From NCBI RefSeq assembly GCF_040869045.1, contig NW_027136910.1, positions 124,001 through 188,000 of the forward strand: DNA of 64,000 bases, in the 5' to 3' direction. A program made the translations under genes and the position numbers. Below the pieces are notes generated by a model. It was not told the origin of the DNA, did no database searches, and was given only the letters and a program-made list of their open reading frames with translations. Positions 20,629 to 31,559 of this stretch are shown piece after piece (positions within the stretch are counted from its first letter, which is position 1; every line of letters begins with the position of its first letter). Source of the stretch: Eurosta solidaginis. Taxonomy: Eukaryota; Arthropoda; Insecta; Diptera; Tephritidae.

Positions 20629-20952
20629 TATAAGAGCTCATATATATGTACATATATAAACCTAAACTTTGTCTATAAACCTAAGAATAATCAATAAAAT
20701 TTATAAATGTTGAAAACTGCTTCTGAGATTATAAACCTTAAGCCGATATACATAGAAAACATAGGGCTGGTCATTTCGGGACCTTAACAGCACGTGTGTT
20801 AGTTTTTCTTAACGTAACAGAAGTTTTTTAACAACGCAATAGCACAAAAACGCCAAAAAGTAGACAGCGAAAAAATAACAAAAAAATGTGTATATGTATT
20901 TGATTTGCGTTATCGTCTTTATATACCATTAACCTAACAGTTTCAGTTGTGC

Positions 20953-21024
20953 GGCTCAATGGTCTAGGGGTATGATTCTCGCTTTGGGTGCGAGAGGTCC
21001 CGGGTTCAAATCCCGGTTGAGCCC
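20953..21024 (+). tRNA. tRNA-Pro (anticodon TGG)
   Basis: A 72-nt cloverleaf: acceptor GGCTCAA/TTGAGCC with discriminator C; box A TGGTCTAGGGGTATG; anticodon arm TTCTCGCTTTGGGTGCGAGA giving TGG; T-arm CCGGG/CCCGG with loop TTCAAAT. A TTTT run follows at about 21035 as a terminator. No encoded CCA, no intron. Appears functional. Confidence 0.96.
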
Positions 21025-22144
21025 GATCGAATCTTTTAATTTTTACAATACTATTTCAAATTTTTATATACAATTTTATTTACAACATAAAGTTCCAACA
21101 CCAATGGCATTCAACTTCTAAGCACCAAATCGAATGTAAAATTTTGGTATTTATGATGCGTTTGTAACCGCATGAATTCGCACAAAATAAACGGAAAATC
21201 AGGCAATAAAAATTATTTGTTTTAAAAGAAGAAAGAAAAAAAATTTATTGTGGTATATGAAAGTGGGTGGGTGAGTATAAAAACGTTCTAAATTTCTTTA
21301 AATTTGTGTATATCAAATTTTTTGACTATGCCCATAAAATAAAATGTCGCAACATTTACAACAACAAACCACACATTATGAGCAGATATTAAATATGACG
21401 CCTCGATACAACAACAAATTCATGTTTGGCTTTTTGCATTAACATATAAATATATATAAAGAAACAATAAGTAACTGTCAATGTTATTTTATTGTCGCCC
21501 CTCCTACCGCCCTTTACTACCAACAAAACTTGCTAGTGAGTGAAATAAACGTGAAATTTTGCATATAAAAATTCAATTCAGGATTTTGTCGTTGTCATTG
21601 AAACTTTTTTTATGTGATTATTTTACTCCTTTAGTAGCGTATTACCGTTGTACAAGTTAAGGTTTAGTCAAGTTTTTTATGAGTGTCTATGAGCCGATGA
21701 TGCTTATTCATATTGACTCAGTAGAACCACAAAGCTCATTTGCATATTCTTATTCTTGCTGGCGTTTTCTCCATATGCTTGACATGTTCACTACTTTCAT
21801 ACAGATGAAGATCTTGGGAATACAAAGTCTGCAAACAAAAAAAAAAAATCGTGTAGTCGTTTGATATACAAGCAATAACAATAACAACAACAAATTACAA
21901 AAAAAAAAACTGTGATATGTGTATTCCAATCGAATGACGTGGGAACTGTTTGCTATACACTGTACAATTGTTGGGGGAATTCCTTGGTTGTAAAACTTGA
22001 AAAGCATCTAAAGACTTGAGGGGATCAGTAACAGTTCGACATATTTTTAATACTTTATACATTTATTCTTTTAAATATCCAAACTTTTGTAGGTTGAGTC
22101 AACCAATGTATAAAGTGGAGTGAAGACTTAGGCGAACACATGCG
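21025..22144. other. No gene recognised; AT-rich spacer
   Basis: Contains poly-A/poly-C patches and CAA repeats near 21880. ORFs at 21679-21864 and 21750-22007 on opposite strands lack any recognised similarity. Confidence 0.45.
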
Positions 22145-22556
22145 GACTAGGGGGCTTAGAAGATACCCAGTATGCCTGTCGTACGAGGCGACTAAAATAC
22201 CAAATTGATTTAAAGGGTTGTGTAGCGCAACCCTTTTAAGGGGTTGCCAGGCCAATATATAGCTTTTCCAACACAACTGTAAACCTCACCTACCCGTGGC
22301 GAATCCTGTTTCTTTAAAATCCGAGGCTCTGCCGACCTTAAGTTCCTTATGGATCTAAAGGGTGGGAGGGCGGTATGGCCTGAAGGTTTCATGTGGTCAT
22401 ACCAAATCGTTCCCGATATGGTCGGGTTAGTACCTTAATGGTGCTTGTTACCGGAACGTACCGGATCTGCATCCGGCAAAGGACCATCAACATCGATAAC
22501 ACTCCCGAAGGCCTTCGGGAGTGTCCTTATCTCTACAACAACAACAACTATAACAA
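22145..22556 (+). repeat. Dispersed repeat X, copy 1 (LINE 3'-end-like)
   Basis: About 410 bp starting near AGGGGGCTTAGAAGATACCC and ending in a CAACAACAAC tail. Conserved landmarks shared with four other copies: TATGCCTGTCGTA.GAGGCGAC, GCGAATCCTGTTTCTTTAAA, CATGTGGTCATA, TTACCGGAACGTACC and a terminal hairpin. Here the hairpin (22500-22523) is a perfect palindrome beginning CACTCCCGAAGG. The triplet tail and hairpin suggest the 3' end of a non-LTR retrotransposon or a SINE mobilised by one. It encodes no protein. Confidence 0.75.
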
Positions 22557-24369
22557 GACTCGGGCAAACTCCATATCGCTCGACATAATTAAGAGGCTTG
22601 TACCTACGCCGTTCCGCCCCATAGGTGGGCTGCGGGAATTGGGTGACCAAGAATTGCCCCGTAAAACCAGAATATCGAGCGGACTGTGCTTACTGGATTG
22701 TGCAGTTGACATATACCGTTGCAGTTGGCTGTACGACTAATCCACAGTCTTATGTAGAGGGAGAGGAGAGAAGGAGAATCGAATTGCAAGCAAATCGCCA
22801 ATTAGCTTCGTGAGGGAGCGTTACGTTAATCCGAAGAATAAGAGTGGAAAGGTGTACGAAGAGAATAAGAGTGGAGAGCAGTACGAAGCAGAGAAAGTAA
22901 GGGAATCCTCTCAGAGTACCGTACTGCCGAATGAGTGAGCGCTTGGTATGGGTCGCTGGGGCCCTAAAAGGTGGTCGACGGCAGTTCGCTGACAACAGCT
23001 TCACTGCGATACTGTAACTGGTATGAGGAGAAAGCTTTTGACAGAATGAAGAAGCAGTGATCGGCTGGAGCCTATAAGCCTAATTTCAAAAGGCAGAAAG
23101 GAACGAGTCACACGGCGGTGGGAAAAGCTAGCTGTATTGATAAGTTAAAAAGACGGCAGGGGGAGAGGGATGCGTAGTGGTGATATGCGCACAACACACA
23201 TCACGGATTTGGAAGTGGGTGATAAGTCAAAGGGAGGTAACATCAAAACTCCGTATTTCTTGCGGAAGCCAAACGGTAGTGACATTGAGAATCCAGAGGA
23301 AAAATGGGTGACGTACTGAAGAAATCCCCAACTATGGCGCTGACTGATCATCGTGATCCCTTTGAACAGGTTTGCTTGATATCACGTTTTAAACTTTTTC
23401 AAAGTTTAAGTTGTCATGTCCAGAGGTGGGTTCCCTGCTATACTACACTAAAAATGGCAGGTAACAAGATTGTAGAAGTGCTGAGTATAACATTTAATGG
23501 GTGAACAGATCGCGTCCTCCTTCTGCCAAAGACGGGAAAGATCAGCCATTTTTATCAAAAAAACCGCGAGCCCACTAGCTAACAACTTTTTTGCTCAAAG
23601 CACTTGAGAGTGTTATATGCATCTTATTTGTAACACTGTGCAATAATTATTTGGACTCAGCGTACCGAACTTTTGTTAGTTTGACTATACCTATGCCTAT
23701 AAGAATAGTATTAAAGATTTTCATATGCATTACAAAGAACGTGTTAATGCAATAAAACATAACAGTTTGATATGACTATAATTTTTGCTTTTAACTTTAT
23801 ATTAATTAAGAGGATGAGGGGATTTACCCCATATACCGTTAGCATGTTTATACAACAACGATGAGTAGCGATTACATTTTATGATTTCACATTTGCATAT
23901 AATAAACGACTTATTTTTATTAATCTGACACTACTTTAACAACGATATACTGTACTTATATTGAACTCCTCCTTCAGAGAAAAGAGACGTGCAGCCCGCG
24001 AGTTGATTCGTCTACGGGTGCTTTCTTGTAGAAGCCTCGAAGACAGCATGGATGCTTTTCTACCCGGTTGAGGCCAGCAACACAGCTGCAACATGAAAAC
24101 TCCCTGAGAAAAGTTCTATGAAAATTATATGATCCTTCCTCTTATACGAACAGTATGATTCAAGCAAAGTTTAATGACAAGCTGCATGAGGTTTACACTC
24201 TAAATGGGTCATGTTATGCGTGCGGATGAAGACGCTCCGATAAGAAAGTGTTCCGCAATTGGTAGTAGAGGAAGGAGACCTCTTCTGAGTTTGAAGAGAC
24301 AGGTGGAGGGTCTCCATTGGTGCTCACAAGGGCTCGTTAGATTTCGCGAATTAGGAATGACTGGCGTAG
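22557..24369. other. No gene recognised; includes a 33-bp tandem duplication at about 22835-22895
   Basis: Several short frames around 22600-23000 are open but unrecognised. Two adjacent copies of GAATAAGAGTGGA.AG..GTACGA are present near 22837 and 22862. 23600-24000 is AT-rich. Decayed transposon sequence is likely but cannot be assigned. Confidence 0.4.
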
Positions 24370-25890
24370 ATAGATAGAAAATTTATTGAGGATTGCACTG
24401 CGACCGATGGTCTATTGTGCCCTCATGTCTTTCACAGCACCTCATCCAAGCCGACTTCCTTGATGAACCCTAGCGGTTCTGTTGGCTTGAGGGATAGAAA
24501 GTGGGAATACTCTTGTCATGATGAGCCCATAAACTTAGGCCAGCGTCTTGAGGTTGCGTTACATTCCAGGAGAATATGGTCCGCCGTCTCCTTTGATCAA
24601 TCATAAAATCGGCATGTGTTATTCGATAGTATGCCAAATTTCTGCAGGCGGCTCAATGTCCTGTAAGAATAGCAGTTAGGATTCTTAGGTTATCTTTTGG
24701 GAGGCTTATTATTGCCCTATATCGGGTTGTGCTATAACCTCCTAACAGTAACTTAGATTGTCTTAAACCTGCATATCGCGCCGGTGTTCTTCTCTCTTTT
24801 CCCTCTCTTCTACTAATAAATGCATCCTAATTTCCTGTGGGCCAACTGGCAGGAACGGCTTTGGACCAATGGGTCGTGCTGTTGCTGCTTATCTGGCTAG
24901 GTTGTCCGCCTGCTCATTACCCTCAACTCCCCTGTGGCCTGGGACCCAGGCCAAAAGTACTGCGTTGTTCGCTCATAATTGGTACAGCTTTTCTACGCAC
25001 TCATGGACCAGTGTTGATTTTATTTCGAATGCCGAAACTGGCTTGAGTGCGGCCTGACTGTCACTGAGTATGGCGATTGTTTCAGTTGAGTATCCGCGCT
25101 GGAGGTTTAGGTCCGCGCACTGGTTTAGAGGTACTGATATTTTGTGTCTGGGTCCGAAGACTCCGGTCCAATTCCCTCTGGCGTCTCCGAGCCATCAGTG
25201 TACCCTACCATTTTGTGTAGCAGTCTACCTTCCCTCCATGTACCCTTGCCTCCCAATTCTACTCTATACATTTTCTCAAAAACTATCTGCCGGAGGATAT
25301 CATCCCTCGGGAGTTGAGAGATTGGGATCTTCTCTCTTCGTTCCTCCATGTTCCGGGACGTGATAACTTTACCTTTGTTCGAGCCCTCCTTGGCGATATT
25401 CAGGAGGGTTCGTTTGGTTGCCTGCTCTATCGCTATGTGTAGCGGGGTTAGGTCGCGGATGCCTCAATCGCTGTTGTGGGGCATGTGCGCATAGCTCCCG
25501 CGATGAACACACACGCCAGTCGTTGAAGTTTTGTCAGCGATGCACAGGCTATCGAGCCATACGTTATGAACTGTTTTACTGTCATAGTATACTTTCATCT
25601 TACATGTGGGATGAAGCCCAATGATTTGCGCGCTACACGTTTGCATACCATGACGGACTAGAGCCGCGAACTCTAGTTATCATGGAGTTGAAGTGTTGCT
25701 CCCAAAGAAGCTTGGTGTGAAAAATGACGCCCAAGTAATTTACTACTGTTCCATATTCTAGTGCTACGCCATCTATTGTTATTTCCCTTAGGGCTGGTAG
25801 GACTGACGTAACTTGCCACGCAACGGTCAGTCTTCTAGCTGCTTTTTCCCTAGAGCTGACTTGCAACAATCTCCAAGGTGTTATAATAAA
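24370..25890 (-). mobile_element. I/LOA-type LINE 3' end: RT thumb, RNase H, 3' UTR
   Basis: Minus strand in order: RT thumb (VNYLGVIFHTKLLWEQHF near 25720), the downstream CVHRGSYAHMPHNSD and LPRDDILRQIVFEKMYRVEL blocks, then RNase H with first Asp in YTDGSETPEG (near 25200), second Asp in AILSDSQAALKPV (near 25050) and WVPGHRGVEGNEQADNLARY (near 24900), ending in a decayed Cys-containing tail. Frames change and stop codons interrupt it several times. The RNase H domain indicates the I/LOA group among LINEs. Palm motifs are absent: 5'-truncated. The plus-strand ORFs at 24837-25363 are antisense. Confidence 0.85.
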
Positions 25891-27570
25891 ATTTGGTTAA
25901 CATCAAACAGGACCTTAAACCTAACTCAGCTTCCTTTTATCCACACTGAATATTAATCAAGCTATTCTAGAGTCGATACATATTACACCAACAACTTTCC
26001 AATATTTGCCAATCAATTGCCACAAACACAAATTGTCCATTTTCCTGTCCGGAAAGGAATTTTAAAATTTAAATATAAAATAAAATTCCAATTGAAATCC
26101 TCAACATAATACATACTAACAAAATAAAAGCTGCCACTGTCAATCGCAGCAAATCTAAATAAGACCCCAATGAACTCAACAATTCGACCAACCGAAATCC
26201 AATCAAGCAATGAAAGTGACGGTGGCATAACCCACCCAACAAATTCACATAACATTGAAATGACAATCCCTATGCGTCAGCTAAGTGCGAATATATAGAT
26301 AAGTAAAAAGGTGACCAGTAGAAAGGTAATATTCGAGTAAGTAAAAGGAATGAGACATCCTCGCAAGGAAGTGGTTGAGGATGTAGACGAATTTGCAACA
26401 GTAGCAGTGCTTAGCGTGCTAGTATTTTCATTTTGATTTTGTTGTAGACAGCTGAAGAGTATAAAATAAAAAAGAAGAATTTGAATACACCATTTATTTA
26501 AATACGTACCGCACTTGAGCATTTAGAGCATAATGAAAATTCTAAGGAGAATAAAATTTAAATGAAGTGGTAAGGCTTTTGGGTTGACTGCTTGGTATGG
26601 TTGACACACTAAATTTTGTTACGAAACCCAAATATGTTATAAAAGAAGTCTAAAAATATATAACAAGAACCACTATTTTTTATCCTAACCCTGCTGCTCT
26701 TATTGAAAGTAATTTTCTCTCAACTGAGAAATGACCAATGATTTGTCCACAAATCCGCTACCAAAATTATATAATTCGTAGCCACATTCCCACCCAATTA
26801 CTTCCTTGCATTATTACTCTCCAAGCACTTGATTACCAACACTTACAGTCCACAACTATAGTATCTTTCTATGATGGTCTCACTCTCTTATGGACCAAGT
26901 CGCTTTGAATAACGAAAAGCGATTCACGCGTATCCACGTTGACACCCGGTTGATTCCCGTCGATGAATCCACAACTGATGATATCATTCTTGTCTTTTCC
27001 AGGCCAGCTTACGCTTCTTCCATCTTCCTAAAGTTTGTTCCTTGTTAGCGTCACTATTTTTCTTTTAAGACCAACTGAAGACCCCTCTTCAGTCTTCATA
27101 CAATTTGTACCTTGCCATGCTCAGCTCCTAGCTTCAATGCACCTGAGGTACTAGCGCTGTAGAAAACAATGGCCCACGTTACCCAATTTTGCGCAAGCGG
27201 AATATTAAATAATCATTTCCTATTTACTCCGCATTGGGTTTGCCAAGCTGACCTGTATAAGATCGGCGATACTGCTACGTCAAAACATCCGAAACCGTCT
27301 GAACATATATTCCTTTTAGATTTGCTCGCTTCGTTACGAAATTCCGTTTACTATTTATGAAGCTCTTAATTCTTAGTCTCTCACGCATTTAATGGGAGGG
27401 TGAGCATTTGAAATGAACTAGCCTCTCAATGTCCGTCGCAAAATCTATACTCGCTTAAGTTAAGAACTTATCATTTGCATTCCAGTTGTTTACTACTGAG
27501 TTTCAGTAACTGAAAAGGATCACAACTGTCAAATCATGAAACTTTGATACCCTGTCCCCTCTGTCTATAA
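25891..27570. other. No gene recognised; one small ORF with membrane-like ends (26277-26522, minus)
   Basis: The 81-codon minus ORF has a hydrophobic N-terminus after MLKCGTYLNKWC, a Ser/Thr/Asn-rich middle and a hydrophobic C-terminus (FLLVTFLLIYIFALS), with a pyrimidine-rich AG just upstream. This layout is like a small GPI-anchored or membrane protein, but AT-rich DNA often yields such frames. I found no homology, no clear partner exons and treat it as unproven. Confidence 0.25.
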
Positions 27571-27780
27571 CTGAAAAGATATGCGAACCGTTGGTGTCTT
27601 CAACTGCTCGGTAAACTGAAATGCCATATATGTATATATTCTGCTCATCTAGATTCATCTCAATACTGGAAGCCACCTGCTCTTTAAATTTCCCCCTTTA
27701 GCAGCGAAGATATGCGTGCCTTTTGTGATTCGTACTGCTCTGCCAACTGAAATCTCATATACGTCTTCTGCTGATAAAGC
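27571..27780. repeat. Diverged tandem duplication, ~131-bp period
   Basis: GAAAAGATATGCGAACC..TTGGTG.C near 27572 and GCGAAGATATGCGTGCC..TTGTGA near 27703 are followed in both by TACTGCTC.G..AACTGAAAT..CATATA and TTCTGCT.AT. A weaker third unit may start near 27510. Confidence 0.55.
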
Positions 27781-27877
27781 TTTACTTCCATACGGCACTG
27801 AAATCTGGCACGAAACACGCGCTTCCTATCTTTTCACTTGATCTGTTTGCCACTGGATTCTATATTTCATTTTACTT

Positions 27878-28282
27878 GTTGTTATTGCTGTAGCGATAAG
27901 GACACTCCCCGAAGGCCTTGAGGAATGTTATTGATGTTGAGGGTCCTTTGGCGGCTGAGCCGGTACGTTCCGGTGACAAGCACCAATAAGGTACTAGCCC
28001 AGCCATCTGGGGAACGATTTGCTATGACCACATGAAACCTTCTAGGCCATACCGCGCTCCCTCCCCCTAGATCCATGCGGAAATTGAGGTCGCCAGAGCA
28101 GCAGTTGTTAACGAAACACGATTCGTCACGGGTAGGTGAGGCTGAAAATTGGGTTGGAGAAGCTATATATTGCGTTGGCAACCCCTTCAAATGGTTGCGC
28201 TACACAACCCCTTGAATCAGTTTGGTATTTTGGTCGCCTTTTACTACAGGCATACCTGCCGCGGGTATATTCTAAGCCCCCT
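27878..28282 (-). repeat. Dispersed repeat X, copy 2
   Basis: Reverse orientation relative to copy 1, with the triplet tail and CTGTAGCGATAAGG at its left edge, a degraded hairpin at 27903-27927, then CGGTACGTTCCGGTGACAAG and the CCTGCCGCGGGTATATTCTA start at the right. The hairpin's right arm has two substitutions. Confidence 0.75.
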
Positions 28283-29639
28283 AACTTACTGGAGTTATTT
28301 TATTCTACTCTTTCGTTTTTATTGCTGCCTCTTTCTCATCAGGATGAAAGACATATTCTATTATTGAACAGTTCCTGTTCAGACACCAATTGTAACGATT
28401 TTGATATGTGTGACATTGTATGGTCACCATATATGCATTTCCAAAATCTTTGCCCTTAGTTCTTTCAGAATCCAGCTGCTTTAAAATGGGGGCGGGTATT
28501 TGTAGAAAAGTTTGGAGCTCCGTTGAGATAACGCTCGAAAGGAGAAGACTTTGGAAGTACGGAAATCTAACTTTTTTAGAAGACTTAAATCTCATCAAAT
28601 CTAAACAAAAAGGACAATTTTTGGTCCAAGTGGACCAAAGTGGTAACCGTGATGTTAAGCGCTCAAATGAATGAGAACAATGCAGTAAGAGATAGACGCT
28701 AGCTGACAAGTCGAAGCAATACAGCAACCAACAACAATGCCATAGTGAAGGCAATGAATACATCGGAGGTACAATGGCCAAGACAATAATGGCGGTAAGT
28801 CTAAATTGTTCAAATAAACTGTCACAGATTTTAATTTTAACCATTTGAATATAAAATTGCGTACAATAATGAAACGGGCGGCTGTTGGTTGGTTAGCGAG
28901 CGCTCAGACGGTTAACGATGGGCTGCAGCTGCGGAAATTGAGGTGACAACGGAAAAGTCATTTTATTAGTAACTTCGACAAATGGACTTTGAGGAATTCG
29001 ATGACATAAAATGCGCTCGAAAAAAGTGGAAACAGTAACAAGGGTCTATGTTGACGAATGTGCAATGCAAATATAACAAGCGCTCAACTCATTAGTGGTT
29101 TTGTATAAAAGTTTATAAATATGCAGTGATTTGTCAAACAAAATAGAAAGTAAGGTACTAAAATGAAGGCAAACGAAAGCAAACAAAGCCAAACATTCCA
29201 AGCTCATTAGCAGAAAATCGAGATTACGATTGTCATTGTCACTGTCACACATGATGGTCCAGCCAGCATAAATCAAATGCATACGAAACAAATAAGACAA
29301 AGCGGCAAACATGGTTGGTCAAGTATCATATTTCACAAATTTGTAAATTACACATTAGCACATAAAAACAAAAAAATAAGCGAAAATAAAAAGAAAAAAA
29401 TTGTGGTCGGGATTCAGCCCGGTCTGAACAGTATACCACGTTGTAAAATCCTTCAGGCTTTCAATACACGGAAGTTTTCGGTACCGCTCACTAGGAGTAG
29501 TCAGCAACAATACAAGCTTGTATAGGGGCTTCCTTTCTATATTCAGCTGGCATACGATTTTGAGCTGGAAAGATGTTGCGCTAATGGGCCTTTACTTTTA
29601 CTGGTACACATGCCAATATTCCCGAATGCAGTAGGAAGG
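28283..29639. other. No gene recognised
   Basis: The longest frame is 28305-28844 on the minus strand (179 codons), which has no recognised domain and overlaps equally long plus-strand frames. Poly-A rich near 29380. Confidence 0.4.
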
Positions 29640-30310
29640 CGAATCAAACTGTTCGCCAAGAGTTCGGGACATAGGGGTTACACTACGGCCCTCAGAACCA
29701 CTACGAGCTGTGTTCGTATATAGAACATCGTGCTCCCCATTAGGGAGACAAATGAAATGGTGAACAAACAGTTTCTGTTGAATACCTAGAAACCTTGGCA
29801 TCCCAACAGACATCTGATTGATGAGGCTACATCTCCCAGGGGTTTAAGGGGTCATCTCCGTAAGCATTATGAGGAAATACGACACCTGAGAATACAGCCG
29901 TATGGAGCAAAAAATCACAAGTAGGTCCTCAGTGATATCCACAAACAGGCTCGGGACTCCATGCAGGGAATTGGCCGGCGAATCCAGTACTTAAAGAAAA
30001 ATACCCAGAACTAGCACAACAGGAACTTCAACTTCTATCTGGATACTGTAACAGGTAAAACTCTTACCTAACCAGAATCAACCCCGACATACAACATCCA
30101 TGTTCTGCTTGTAATGTATCCCAACATGGCACCAACAATCTCTTCAATTGTAATATGGAACCAACGCCTCTAACACCCCTCTCACTATGCTCCACCCCTG
30201 TTCAAACTACAAGTTTCCTTGGACTCCCGCTGGAGAATGTCGATGACAATTTGTGATCGGTCGCACCTTTTGGATGTGGTAAAGCTCTGCTACAACAACA
30301 ACAATAGTGC
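29640..30310 (+). mobile_element. Jockey-clade LINE 3' end, decayed
   Basis: Nucleotide similarity to the minus-strand Jockey copy at 39110-41515 is plain: CAAACAGTTTCTGTTGAATA, CATCTGATTGA, ACCCCGACATACAACATC, TGGCACCAACAATCTCTTCA and the end GACAATTTGTGATCGGTCGC followed by CTACAACAACAACAA. It has many stops and indels. It covers the RT C-terminal extension and 3' tail only. Confidence 0.8.
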
Positions 30311-31130
30311 GGGACATAATTCAGTAGAAAACCTGGAAATTTTGTTTCCATCCAGTCGATTTCGGTATAATTCAACATCCCTAGCACTATTCGCCTCGTG
30401 ACCGTGTTCATTGGATCTTCTGCATAATCTCCCGATGAAACTTGGGAACTCTTTACATGTCCATTATCCATTGTCCTTCTTAACCAGTCGCTGAACTATT
30501 ACGTCACTAGCTAAGACTTTCTCGAATTTTGCTATTTCGCTAGAATTCAACGTCTGCATAGAAGTTTCCCTTTAGGCTCTTTCTAATCGGCTAATTTATT
30601 TGCAATTCGTCAACAGATCCCTGTATTCTTCCATTTACTGCTCTTTTTCTGACTTGATAATACTCTCCATCTGCTGAAGAATCCCAAGCCCTTTTCTTCA
30701 CAATGTGAGCTTTGCTTCGTCCCTGGATCTCGAGTGATGATAGGATTTATTGAATGTATTTATTAATATCTTGTTTATGAAATTGTTGAATTCCTCCAAC
30801 TTTTTAACAGTGGTGAGCTTCTTAACTTGCCCAAGTTTGCTATCTAAAAATTTTGGAATTTGGCTACTTCAAATAGAGTTTCTAAAGACTTTCAACTTCT
30901 CCAGCCTCTTTGAGGCGATGCTGAAGCTGGTATATACTTAATCTGGTTGGCATATTAGGGGACCGGAGGGCTTTCTATGTCATGATTGGAGGCCAATATG
31001 ATATAGGCATTATTACTTGATATTAATCCAGCATATCTAGGAATACGATCCCTGTTGGGTGATTGCAAATTGCCTTAAAAGATACACAACCAAGCATGGA
31101 CCTAGCTTTATCTTCTTCTAATAGGCGCGA
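30311..31130. other. No gene recognised
   Basis: T-rich sequence without motifs I can support. Confidence 0.45.
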
Positions 31131-31295
31131 TTACTCACTTATTGCCATTGATATCTTTTGACGTAAGTACAAGAAAACTTGCAGTTTTAACAGGGTTTGA
31201 CCAACAAGGCATGGGTAATAGAGGTGTTGATTCCACAATGCAATAGAAAAGATCGTTAGGTTTACGTGGAAACACAAAACAGGCAGGACATACCG
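31131..31295 (-). mobile_element. Jockey-clade LINE relic, C-terminal portion
   Basis: Aligns by eye to 39175-39335 in the same orientation: AAACTTGC.GTTT.AACAGGG, GAGG.GTTG.TTCCACA, GTGG..ACACA..... GCAGG.CATAC. About 150 bp, no open frame. Confidence 0.65.
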
Positions 31296-31559
31296 AGCCA
31301 TTACCGCCAAAATAATGTATCCCACACCATAATCGGTTTTTCTTTTGTTATCGAAATTGATAGTTCACCATCATTTTCATCATCTGTCAAAATTTCATGG
31401 CTGTAGATTAAACCGTTATGAGTTTATAACAAAAACAATTTTAATGTAAATGCATATGTTGACTTGTTTACATTTTCTTTGAACGCTTGTGTGGGATACA
31501 ATTAAATTCTCTTTTAAAATAAATGAAACACAAGGGAAAAAAATAAAAAAAAACAAAAT

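Noticed and set aside
28305..28844. 179-codon minus-strand ORF as a possible host gene
   Set aside because: No domain, no signal of codon preference, overlapping plus-strand frames of similar length, and it starts inside DNA near repeat X.
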